DNA from: Clostridia bacterium
GTDB taxonomy: Bacteria; Bacillota_A; Clostridia; Christensenellales; CAG-138
Assembly (NCBI GenBank): GCA_017553815.1
Contig: JAFZJT010000172.1
Span: 1-6,212 of the forward strand
DNA length: 6,212 nucleotides
Direction of reading: 5' to 3'
Below are positions 1 through 5,489 of this stretch, piece after piece. The notes beneath the pieces are model-generated. The model did not search any database and was not told the origin of the DNA. It saw only the letters and a program-made list of their open reading frames with translations. The translations under genes and the position numbers were made by a program. Position 1 is the first letter of the stretch, and every line of letters starts with the position of its first letter.

Positions 1-2
1 CG

Positions 3-95
3 AACACGCCAGTGCCGACCGCAGCGCCAAAGACTCCGCAGCCTGTGCCGATCCCGTCGGGCAGCCCGACCGCAGCGCCAACCGCTAAACCGTGA
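3..95 (+). CDS. C-terminal end of a Pro/Thr/Ala-rich protein (5' part outside window)
   Basis: Reading from base 3, an open frame of 30 codons ends at TGA 93-95. It encodes a low-complexity tail made mostly of Pro, Thr, Ala, Ser and Gly, with the block P-T-A-A-P occurring twice. The two copies are a 16-nt exact direct repeat 51 nt (17 codons) apart, which keeps them in this frame and favours it over the frame that ends at TAA 86-88. Tails like this usually form a flexible extracytoplasmic linker or the end of a secreted or wall-associated protein in Gram-positive bacteria. The functional part of the protein lies to the left of the window, so no function can be given. The reading frame is likely; the identity is unknown. 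Confidence 0.55.
   Translation, partial: NTPVPTAAPKTPQPVPIPSGSPTAAPTAKP
15..81 (+). repeat. 16-nt direct repeat inside the Pro-rich tail
   Basis: CCGACCGCAGCGCCAA occurs at 15-30 and again at 66-81, 51 nt apart. The spacing is a multiple of three and both copies encode P-T-A-A-P, as expected for a coding low-complexity repeat that expands by slippage or recombination. An inverted repeat (GTCGGGC at 56-62, GCCCGAC at 64-70) overlaps the second copy and is probably a by-product of the GC-rich codons. Confidence 0.6.
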
Positions 96-108
96 CGGGC
101 AGCATCCT

Positions 109-222
109 CTGCATTTGTGCCTTGATTCCATCGCCGAATGAGCCGGATGCAAACCTGACAGCCATTATATCGGAGGCGGCACGAATAGTGCCCGCCTCCG
201 TATCCTGAAAAGGCAAATGCAG
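109..222 (+). other. nested inverted repeat / possible structured RNA or terminator region
   Basis: CTGCATTTGTGCCTT (109-123) pairs with AAGGCAAATGCAG (210-222), giving 13 pairs with a 2-nt bulge. Inside it, CGGAGGCGG (171-179) pairs perfectly with CCGCCTCCG (192-200); this stem can continue after a 1-nt bulge with CAC/GTG (180-182/188-190) closing a 5-nt loop. No T-run follows either stem, so a standard intrinsic terminator is not shown, although the inner hairpin may still end transcription of the gene upstream. The element ends 58 nt before the glycosyltransferase start, so it could also be a 5' leader. I do not recognise a known riboswitch core. No clear -35/-10 pair is visible between 96 and 280. 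Confidence 0.4.
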
Positions 223-280
223 CCGAAAAGACCGTTCGCTTATCCCGAATGCGCCTAACTATCGATGCCAAGGGGGTATT

Positions 281-1528
281 ATGCAGTCGATAAACGTTTT
301 CGTCCAAGTACTGTTTTCAATATTCACGCTGAGCTATCTGTATCAATATCTATACATTTTCGTTGCTTGGCTTGGAAGAAGGAAACCTAAGAAAAACGAA
401 AAAAAGAACAGCTTTTCAATTCTTATCTGCGCTCGAAACGAGAAGTCCGTAATTGAAAAATGCATAGAAAGCATATTCGCTCAGAATTATCCGAGGGAGC
501 TTATAAAGGTTTTTGTTTGCGCGGATAACTGCACCGACAACACCGCCGAGCTCGCAAGAGCCGCGGGAGCGACGGTGTATGAGCGATTCAATAAAAACGA
601 GATCGGCAAGGGCTACGCGCTTGAGTTCCTGTTTGAACGCATCAAGCAGGACGATCCAGATTTTGCGGACGCCTACGTTATTTTCGATGCCGACAACATC
701 GTTGACGGCGAGTTTCTCACCTCGATGAACGATATGCTCGGCGAGGGCTACAACGTTTCGACCTGCTATAGAAACACCAAGAATTATTCCGACAGCCTCA
801 TTGCAGCCTGCAGCGGGCTCTGGTTCCTTCGCGAGAGCAAATACCTCAATCATGCGCGCATGACGCTTGATTCGGGCTGCGCGGTATCGGGAACGGGCTT
901 TATGATAAGCAAGCCCTATCTCGAAAAGATCGGCGGATGGCACTACCATATCCTTATTGAGGATATCCAGTTCTCCGTTGAATGCGCGCTTTCGGATGAG
1001 AAGATAGGTTATTGCAGAAGCGCCGTCGTTTACGACGAGCAGCCCGTTAAGTTCAAAACCTCTTGGAATCAGCGCATGCGCTGGTGCAAGGGCTATTTCC
1101 AGCTCCTGATTAAATACGGCGGAAAGCTCATCAAGAAGATGCTTGCGGGAAGCTTCACCTGCTTCGATATGTTCATGAATCTTTCCCCGGCGTACTTTAT
1201 CAGCATCGTTGCCCAGTTCGTTTTCGTGGGAGGTCTTTTCGTAAGCTTCTTCACCGGCAGGATGGACTACGTTGAGGTATTAAAGGCATTTGCGGGTCTG
1301 CTGTTCTCGGGTTACGTTGCGCTCTTCCTCGTTGGCGCGATAACCACGGCGACCGAATGGAAGCAGATCCACGCAGACTGGCTCATGAAGATCGTAACGG
1401 TCTTCGTCTTCCCGCTGTACATGTCGACCTATCTGCCGATAACGATACTCTCGCTGTTTTCCAAGCCCTGCTGGAAGCCCATCGAGCACACGAGCGGCAA
1501 ATCGATAAAGGATTTCGGCAAGAAATAA
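281..1528 (+). CDS. membrane-anchored family 2 glycosyltransferase (processive type)
   Basis: This 415-residue protein should transfer sugars from a nucleotide-sugar donor at the cytoplasmic face of the membrane, probably building a polysaccharide or glycolipid. An N-terminal membrane helix (about residues 3-31) is followed by a basic stretch (32-42) and a GT-A domain. Visible motifs are R52-N53-E54 after the first strand, D82-N83 of the donor site, the metal-binding D136-A-D138, E227-D228 as likely catalytic base region, and the Q264-R-M-R267-W268 (QxxRW) signature shared with cellulose- and hyaluronan-synthase-like enzymes. Three hydrophobic segments follow (about 303-323, 334-355, 368-392), then a short polar tail. 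There is no PilZ domain. ATG 281 follows AAGGGGG at 270-276, close but usable. The gene stands alone between a structured intergenic region and a strong terminator, so the acceptor and product cannot be named. Confidence 0.9.
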   Translation: MQSINVFVQVLFSIFTLSYLYQYLYIFVAWLGRRKPKKNEKKNSFSILICARNEKSVIEKCIESIFAQNYPRELIKVFVCADNCTDNTAELARAAGATVYERFNKNEIGKGYALEFLFERIKQDDPDFADAYVIFDADNIVDGEFLTSMNDMLGEGYNVSTCYRNTKNYSDSLIAACSGLWFLRESKYLNHARMTLDSGCAVSGTGFMISKPYLEKIGGWHYHILIEDIQFSVECALSDEKIGYCRSAVVYDEQPVKFKTSWNQRMRWCKGYFQLLIKYGGKLIKKMLAGSFTCFDMFMNLSPAYFISIVAQFVFVGGLFVSFFTGRMDYVEVLKAFAGLLFSGYVALFLVGAITTATEWKQIHADWLMKIVTVFVFPLYMSTYLPITILSLFSKPCWKPIEHTSGKSIKDFGKK

Positions 1529-1573
1529 ACTGCTTGCTTCAATAAGTTTAAGAGCCAAACCGAATATGAAAGG

Positions 1574-1602
1574 GGCTCCGATTCAGAATCGGAGCCGTTT
1601 TT
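1574..1602 (+). terminator. intrinsic terminator after the glycosyltransferase gene
   Basis: GGCTCCGATT (1574-1583) pairs perfectly with AATCGGAGCC (1587-1596) across a 3-nt loop, and TTTTT follows at 1598-1602. It lies 45 nt after the glycosyltransferase stop. Read on the minus strand, the same stem is followed by CCTTTCAT, a poor U-tract, so it might also weakly end the convergent minus-strand transcript, whose last gene stops at 1627. Confidence 0.9.
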
Positions 1603-1626
1603 GCGTCCTGATATCAAGCCTAAGGC

Positions 1627-2037
1627 TTATTTATCGGTCTTCTCCTCATCGCAGCATGCATCACCGCATTCGCAGCCGCAATCGCAGGCATCATCGGCGG
1701 GAGCGGGGATCTCGGAGCCGCAGATAACGCAGACGTCGGTGTTGGTGTTCATCGCGCCGCACATAGGGCAAACGCACTTCCTCTCAACGTAGGTGCGCTT
1801 CTCCTCGATCTCGTCGCCGATGGCACGGATGCTCTCCTTAACGGAAAGGATCGTGTTGATGATCTGCGCGTAGGCCTCGTCGGTGGCTTCGCCCATCTGA
1901 TAGCGGGTGAAAACGAACTGTCCGAGGCGCTCGTAAAGCTCGGGCAGCTTGCGCTTTTCTTCGGCAAGCTTGAGCGAAAGCTTGGCGGAATCGGTAAGCT
2001 CTTTTGTCTTGCTGGTGAGTTTGTCTAAAAATGCCAT
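1627..2037 (-). CDS. coiled-coil / zinc-ribbon protein with Cys-rich tail
   Basis: This is a 136-residue soluble protein of unknown function. Residues 1 to about 85 are charged and predicted helical (likely coiled coil). A four-cysteine zinc ribbon follows: C90-x2-C93 and C103-x2-C106, with an extra C88. The tail (112-136) is acidic and holds six more cysteines (118, 120, 122, 124, 128, 129) in a CDCGCEC-like pattern that could bind metal. Zinc-ribbon proteins of this kind are common small hypotheticals in Clostridia. The start is supported by GGAGG on the minus strand (complement of 2047-2051), 9 nt before ATG. It is the second gene of a unit with the membrane protein 75 nt upstream. A helical region with a C-terminal ribbon suggests a scaffold or interaction role, but that is inference only. 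Confidence 0.8.
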   Translation of the reverse strand: MAFLDKLTSKTKELTDSAKLSLKLAEEKRKLPELYERLGQFVFTRYQMGEATDEAYAQIINTILSVKESIRAIGDEIEEKRTYVERKCVCPMCGAMNTNTDVCVICGSEIPAPADDACDCGCECGDACCDEEKTDK

Positions 2038-2077
2038 TTCATTATACCTCCATGAACAGTTTATGCATTTTGATGTA

Positions 2078-2102
2078 CGCGAAAAAACGCTCGTTTTTCG
2101 CG
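2078..2102. other. intercistronic inverted repeat
   Basis: CGCGAAAAA (2078-2086) is the exact reverse complement of TTTTTCGCG (2094-2102), with a 7-nt centre (ACGCTCG) that can add two further C-G/G-C pairs. It lies in the 75-nt gap between the two minus-strand genes, about 27 nt before the GGAGG site of the second. No U-run follows the stem on the minus strand, so it looks more like an mRNA processing or stability element, or a weak attenuator, than a full terminator. Confidence 0.45.
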
Positions 2103-2112
2103 CAAAAGGGGA

Positions 2113-2505
2113 TCACTTGCAGATGCTGTCTATGAAGCCTGCAAGGAAGGGGATGTCAACATGCTTGCCGTTCAGTGCGCAAAGACCGCTGAATACGAGG
2201 AAAGCAGTGACCGCGATGCCGATTATCCAGTGGATGACTTTGAAGAAGCCCCAGGGCAGGATAACGCGGAAAAGCAACCAGGAAACTACGGTCAGCGCAG
2301 CGAGCAGCAGTATAACGACGCAAGCTCTGCGAATGAAGCCGTTGCCCTCGATAAAGAAGAGCGCGGCGGCAAGAGCAAGCAAAATGAAGCCGAGCCAGCC
2401 GGAAAAACCGCTGAGAAAGCTGACGGCAGCGCCAAAGAAAAGGAGTATCGCGGCGAGAATATTCGCGCTCAAGCCCTTGATAAGAGTAGATTCACCGTTG
2501 TTCAT
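2113..2505 (-). CDS. four-helix small membrane protein, resembles the DUF4870 / Tic20-like family
   Basis: This protein has 130 residues and about four hydrophobic segments (roughly 14-30, 36-52, 61-84 and 88-110), so it is an integral membrane protein. The order of features recalls DUF4870/COG3296 proteins: a helix pair, a short polar turn with E53-G-N-G-F-I-R59-R60, two more helices, and an ending of the type N-G-K-x-x-x-I-P-x-x-G-x-I (112-125). That family has no firmly known function. The match is from memory of family layout, not a search. A longer in-frame start exists at 2760, but it would add 85 poorly hydrophobic residues reaching across the promoter; the ATG at 2505 has a good GGAGG site and is preferred. 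It is the first gene of a two-gene unit with the zinc-ribbon protein. Confidence 0.75.
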   Translation of the reverse strand: MNNGESTLIKGLSANILAAILLFFGAAVSFLSGFSGWLGFILLALAAALFFIEGNGFIRRACVVILLLAALTVVSWLLFRVILPWGFFKVIHWIIGIAVTAFLVFSGLCALNGKHVDIPFLAGFIDSICK

Positions 2506-2512
2506 AAAAACA

Positions 2513-2517
2513 CCTCC
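2513..2517 (-). promoter_or_regulatory. ribosome binding site fixing the membrane-protein start
   Basis: CCTCC on the plus strand reads GGAGG on the minus strand, 7 nt before ATG 2505-2503. It decides for this start over the upstream in-frame ATG at 2760, which lies upstream of the promoter at 2582-2610. Confidence 0.8.
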
Positions 2518-2581
2518 GGAAGTATTATTGTCACGCGCGACGGATATGATGCGGTCTTGGCCGCTCTTCCATCCAAAAAGA

Positions 2582-2610
2582 ATTATATTATTTTTGTGTT
2601 CCTTTTTCAA
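2582..2610 (-). promoter_or_regulatory. sigma-A-type promoter for the minus-strand gene pair
   Basis: On the minus strand, TTGAAA (2610-2605) is separated by exactly 17 nt from TATAAT (2587-2582), matching consensus at 11 of 12 positions. Transcription should start near 2575, leaving a leader of about 70 nt before ATG 2505. Confidence 0.85.
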
Positions 2611-2687
2611 GGGTCTATTATGACTTTTTTGTGAACAGCGTATAACTTTTGATGGCAAATAGTGAATAATTCGGCAAACCAAGCGAG

Positions 2688-2697
2688 CTTTGCAAAG
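2688..2697. repeat. 10-bp palindrome, possible operator
   Basis: CTTTGCAAAG is a perfect palindrome about midway between the two divergent promoters. Short AT-flanked palindromes of this length can be repressor half-site pairs but also occur by chance; no second copy is seen in the window. Confidence 0.2.
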
Positions 2698-2755
2698 GTT
2701 TTTACGCAATTTGAACACAAACTCATAAACATCGTTAAAGCCCCCCGTTTTTCTG

Positions 2756-2784
2756 TTCATTTTTCCTCGATACTGTGTTATAAT
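2756..2784 (+). promoter_or_regulatory. extended -10 promoter for pgi
   Basis: TATAAT (2779-2784) is perfect and is preceded by TGT (2776-2778), forming an extended -10 TGnTATAAT. A weak -35, TTCATT (2756-2761), lies 17 nt upstream. Initiation near 2791 leaves a short leader containing AGGAGG at 2809-2814, 8 nt before the pgi ATG. Confidence 0.8.
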
Positions 2785-2822
2785 ATGCTAAAGGTATAAA
2801 GTCGTTTCAGGAGGTATCCATC

Positions 2823-4253
2823 ATGACGAATAAACCTAAATGCTTCGATAAAAGCGCGATGCGCATTCGCGTGGACTACAACAACATGCTCTCAACCGCA
2901 GTGGGAGAGCACGGTATAAAGCCCGAGGAGCTTGAAGCGATGCGCGAAAGGCTCGCTTCGGCGCTCGTCTCGGTAAACGCAAAGCGCGACTCGATGCGTT
3001 GGCGCGATCTGCATAAAACCGAGCGCGCAAATATCTCCGCCATTCTTGGAATGGCCGAGTTCGTGCGCTACAGAGCCGAAAACTTCGTCGTTCTCGGCAT
3101 CGGCGGAAGCGCGCTTGGCCCCATCGCCGTTCAGCAGGCGATCTCGCATCTGCACCATAACGATCTTGGTAAGGCCGTCACGGGCAGCCCGCGCATCTTC
3201 ATTGAGGATAATATCGACCCCGAGCGCATGGCTGCCCTTTTGGACGTTATAGACCTCGACAAAACCGTATTCAACGTCATAACCAAATCCGGAAGCACAT
3301 CCGAGACTATGGCGCAGCTTCTTATTGCGGCGAGGCTTCTGCTCGACAGGTTCGGCGAAAAGAACCTTCGCGAGCATCTTATTGTTACAACCGATAAGGA
3401 GAAGGGCAACCTCGTCGGCATAGCTAAAGAATTCGACCTGCATACCTTCGTGGTTCCCGATGGCGTTGGAGGAAGGTTCTCCGAACTCTGCCCGGTGGGT
3501 CTGCTTCCCGCCGCGGTCGCGGGCATCGATATCTCCGCAATGCTCGACGGCGCGGAGCTGATGGACTGTATATGCACCAATTCCGAGGTCGAAAAGAACC
3601 CCGCTTTGATGCTTGCGGGTCTTGAGGTGCTCGCGATGGAGAAGCATGGCGCGAATATCGGCGTCCTGATGCCCTACGCGGATTCGCTCAAGTATATCGC
3701 CGACTGGTACGCGCAGCTCTGGGCGGAATCCATCGGCAAAAAGAAGCTCGAGGGCGGCGAGTTGCTCCGCTTCGGTCAGACTCCCATTAAATCGCTCGGC
3801 GTCACCGATCAGCACTCGCAGGTTCAGCTCTATACCGACGGACCCTTCGATAAAACGATCACCTTTATCGGCGTTGAAAAATTCAGAACGACCGTCGAGA
3901 TTCCCCACGTGTTCGACGATATCCCCGCAGTCGCGTTTCTCTCGGGGCATACGCTCAACGAGCTTATAAACGCCGAGCGCGTCGCTACTGAGCATGCTGT
4001 GACGGTCAGCGGACACATGAATAAAACCATCATGCTGCCCGAGGTGAACGAATTCACGCTCGGTCAGCTCCTGATGCTGTTTGAGCTTCAGACTGCCTAT
4101 GCGGGCGAGCTTCTCGGCATAGACGCCTTCGACCAGCCCGGCGTTGAGGAGGGCAAGAACGCGACTTACGCGCTGCTCGGAAAGCCCGGCTATGAAGAAA
4201 AACTCAAGGAGCTTCAAACGAGCTACGAAAAGAGCGAAAAATACATGATCTGA
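2823..4253 (+). CDS. pgi: glucose-6-phosphate isomerase
   Basis: This cytoplasmic enzyme interconverts glucose 6-phosphate and fructose 6-phosphate in glycolysis and gluconeogenesis, and so supplies fructose 6-phosphate for amino-sugar synthesis. The protein has 476 residues, slightly longer than the roughly 450 usual in Bacillota. Two SIS-type sugar-phosphate domains are visible: the first with G92-I-G-G-S-A-L-G near its start, the S-G-S-T phosphate loop at 156-159 and the G-G-R-F-S block at 216-220 (R218), the second ending in the C-terminal signature. Expected catalytic residues are present: E302 in W-A-E-S-I-G-K, H331 in D-Q-H-S-Q, and K445 in F-D-Q-P-G-V-E-E-G-K. The start ATG has an AGGAGG site 8 nt upstream. 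It is the first gene of a likely operon with the SEDS gene 39 nt downstream. No truncation or frameshift is seen. Confidence 0.98.
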   Translation: MTNKPKCFDKSAMRIRVDYNNMLSTAVGEHGIKPEELEAMRERLASALVSVNAKRDSMRWRDLHKTERANISAILGMAEFVRYRAENFVVLGIGGSALGPIAVQQAISHLHHNDLGKAVTGSPRIFIEDNIDPERMAALLDVIDLDKTVFNVITKSGSTSETMAQLLIAARLLLDRFGEKNLREHLIVTTDKEKGNLVGIAKEFDLHTFVVPDGVGGRFSELCPVGLLPAAVAGIDISAMLDGAELMDCICTNSEVEKNPALMLAGLEVLAMEKHGANIGVLMPYADSLKYIADWYAQLWAESIGKKKLEGGELLRFGQTPIKSLGVTDQHSQVQLYTDGPFDKTITFIGVEKFRTTVEIPHVFDDIPAVAFLSGHTLNELINAERVATEHAVTVSGHMNKTIMLPEVNEFTLGQLLMLFELQTAYAGELLGIDAFDQPGVEEGKNATYALLGKPGYEEKLKELQTSYEKSEKYMI

Positions 4254-4259
4254 GAAAGG

Positions 4260-4282
4260 GCGCCGCGCGGTCAGCGCGGCGC
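4260..4282 (+). promoter_or_regulatory. GC-rich hairpin between pgi and rodA
   Basis: GCGCCGCGC (4260-4268) pairs perfectly with GCGCGGCGC (4274-4282) around the loop GGTCA. It begins 6 nt after the pgi stop and ends 10 nt before the TTG start of the next gene. No T-run follows, so it is not a standard terminator. AAGG at 4256-4259 sits immediately 5' of the stem; when the hairpin is folded, this weak Shine-Dalgarno would be 10 nt from the TTG. The structure may therefore set expression of the downstream gene, either by bridging the ribosome site to the start or by attenuation. Confidence 0.7.
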
Positions 4283-4292
4283 ATGTACCGGC

Positions 4293-5465
4293 TTGTTTCA
4301 GAACTTCAGCCTAAGAAAAATAGATTGGTTCACGATGCTGCTCGTTGCCGCCATAATCGGCTTCGGCATTGTTGCGCTTGCTTCGGTTATGAGCAAGCCA
4401 TACGATGGCACCGAAGCGAGCCTGAGCGATTACATCAGCCATTTCAACAGGGAGTATCTTAAAAAGCATATCGTGAATATCGCGCTCGGCGTTGCCGCGC
4501 TCGCCGTTTTCCTTGTTGTGGATTATGAGCTGTTCAAGCATGCTGCAATGCTGCTCTACGCCGGAATAATCGGTCTGCTTCTATTGCTATTTGTCTTCGG
4601 CGCGGTGCGCGGCGGTGCTTTGGGCTGGTTCGTTTTTGATTCATTGGAGCGCGCGGTGCAGCCGGGCGAGCTGAGCAAGATCGCGGTGATAATAATGGAG
4701 GCGAAGATAGTTTCCAATGCGATGGACGAAAACGGCGGTCTGTTCCGCTTCGTCGATATCGTCAAGGCGCTCGTATTCACCGCTGTTCCATTCCTCATAA
4801 TCGTTCGCCAGTCGGACTACGGCACGGCGATAGTTTTGCTCGTGATAACCGTCGGCATCTTCTTCGCCGCGAGAATAAAATGGTACTATATCATCGGCGC
4901 TGCCGGCGCGGCGGCGGCGGGGCTCCCGCTCGTCTATAGATTCATTCTGACGGACACCCAGCGCCAGAGGATAGACGTTTTTCTCGACCCGTCGGCCGTG
5001 AGCGACGATGCGAAATACCACGTCGAGCGCTCGAAGATGGCGATAGGCTCGGGCAGACTGAACGGAAAGGGGCTTTTCGGGGAGACCACGCTCTCCCAAC
5101 TTCGCTATGTCCCGGCGAGGCACACGGACTTTATCTTCAGCGGCATCACCGAGGCGGTCGGCTTCATAGGAAGTGCCGTGCTGATCGCCGCCTACTTCAT
5201 CCTGCTCATCCGCTGGATCTATATCGCGATGCGCGCGAAGGATAATTTCGGAATGCTGCTCGTTGTGGGCGTTGTGGGATTGTTCACAGCGCATATCTTT
5301 GAAAACATCGGCATGACGATGGGGCTGATGCCTGTAACGGGCATACCGCTTCCGTTCATCAGCTACGGCGGCTCGAATATGCTCGTCAATCTCATTGGCG
5401 TCGGCATAGTGTTGAACGTCTATATGCGCAGGATCCGCCGAACGAGGCTCCATCCTAACGGCTGA
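4293..5465 (+). CDS. rodA: RodA-type SEDS peptidoglycan glycosyltransferase (TTG start)
   Basis: SEDS proteins polymerise lipid II into glycan strands together with a class B penicillin-binding protein; RodA does this in cell elongation. The 390-residue, strongly hydrophobic protein has the usual length and about ten membrane helices. Visible family features are an N-terminal S-L-R-K-I-D-W block (6-12), G-W112 with Q123-P-G-E-L-S-K129, H277-T-D279-F-I-F (D279 fits the catalytic Asp of RodA), H334-I-F-E-N-I-G-M, and the signature G-L-M-P-V-T-G-I-P-L-P-F-I-S-Y-G-G-S (344-361). Odd points are Q173-S-D-Y-G-T-A instead of the usual QPDxGT, and P274-A-R-H before TDF where P-E-x-H is common. The frame opens at the pgi stop and offers TTG 4293 or ATG 4335; the latter would remove the conserved N-terminal block, so TTG is chosen. 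FtsW or SpoVE cannot be fully excluded, but the motifs favour RodA. Confidence 0.88.
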   Translation: MFQNFSLRKIDWFTMLLVAAIIGFGIVALASVMSKPYDGTEASLSDYISHFNREYLKKHIVNIALGVAALAVFLVVDYELFKHAAMLLYAGIIGLLLLLFVFGAVRGGALGWFVFDSLERAVQPGELSKIAVIIMEAKIVSNAMDENGGLFRFVDIVKALVFTAVPFLIIVRQSDYGTAIVLLVITVGIFFAARIKWYYIIGAAGAAAAGLPLVYRFILTDTQRQRIDVFLDPSAVSDDAKYHVERSKMAIGSGRLNGKGLFGETTLSQLRYVPARHTDFIFSGITEAVGFIGSAVLIAAYFILLIRWIYIAMRAKDNFGMLLVVGVVGLFTAHIFENIGMTMGLMPVTGIPLPFISYGGSNMLVNLIGVGIVLNVYMRRIRRTRLHPNG

Positions 5466-5489
5466 CGCAGAAGCATTCGAGGGGGAAAT

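Larger units (their letters stand above)
2506..2822. other. divergent intergenic region between the membrane-protein gene and pgi
   Basis: This 317-bp stretch holds no convincing gene. It contains a minus-strand promoter (2582-2610) with a leader of roughly 70 nt, a plus-strand extended -10 promoter (2756-2784), and both ribosome sites (2513-2517 minus, 2809-2814 plus). The middle, about 2611-2755, is AT-rich and holds a 10-bp palindrome (2688-2697) and a C6 run (2741-2746); nothing else is recognised there. The plus-strand open frames that run into it from the left are antisense shadows of the membrane-protein gene. Confidence 0.7.

Noticed and set aside
145..222. Known riboswitch (for example cyclic di-GMP type) upstream of the glycosyltransferase
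   Set aside because: The GCAAAC and GCAAATGC pieces are suggestive only; the conserved core and its helix order are not present.
416..949. Minus-strand open frame opposite the glycosyltransferase
   Set aside because: It is antisense to the conserved GT-A domain and shows no domain of its own.
1949..2634. Plus-strand open frames (to 2623 and 2634) over the membrane-protein gene
   Set aside because: They are antisense to a gene with promoter, ribosome site and clear membrane helices; their translations are Lys/Ser- or Glu/Gln-rich with no family features.
2618..2646. Second plus-strand promoter (TTATGA, 17 nt, TATAAC)
   Set aside because: The -35 matches at only three positions and a much better extended -10 promoter lies closer to pgi.
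2506..2760. 85-residue N-terminal extension of the membrane protein
   Set aside because: It would begin upstream of the near-consensus promoter at 2610-2582, while the internal ATG at 2505 has a good GGAGG site.
2892..4217. Long minus-strand open frame (441 codons) opposite pgi
   Set aside because: It is antisense to an unmistakable pgi, has no plausible ribosome site noted, and its composition looks like a codon-bias shadow.
4260..4300. Intrinsic terminator after pgi
   Set aside because: The stem is strong, but the bases after it (ATGTACCGGC) lack a T-run and the next gene starts 10 nt later.
4641..5453. Minus-strand open frame (270 codons) opposite rodA
   Set aside because: It is a highly charged, low-quality translation antisense to a conserved SEDS gene, so a shadow.
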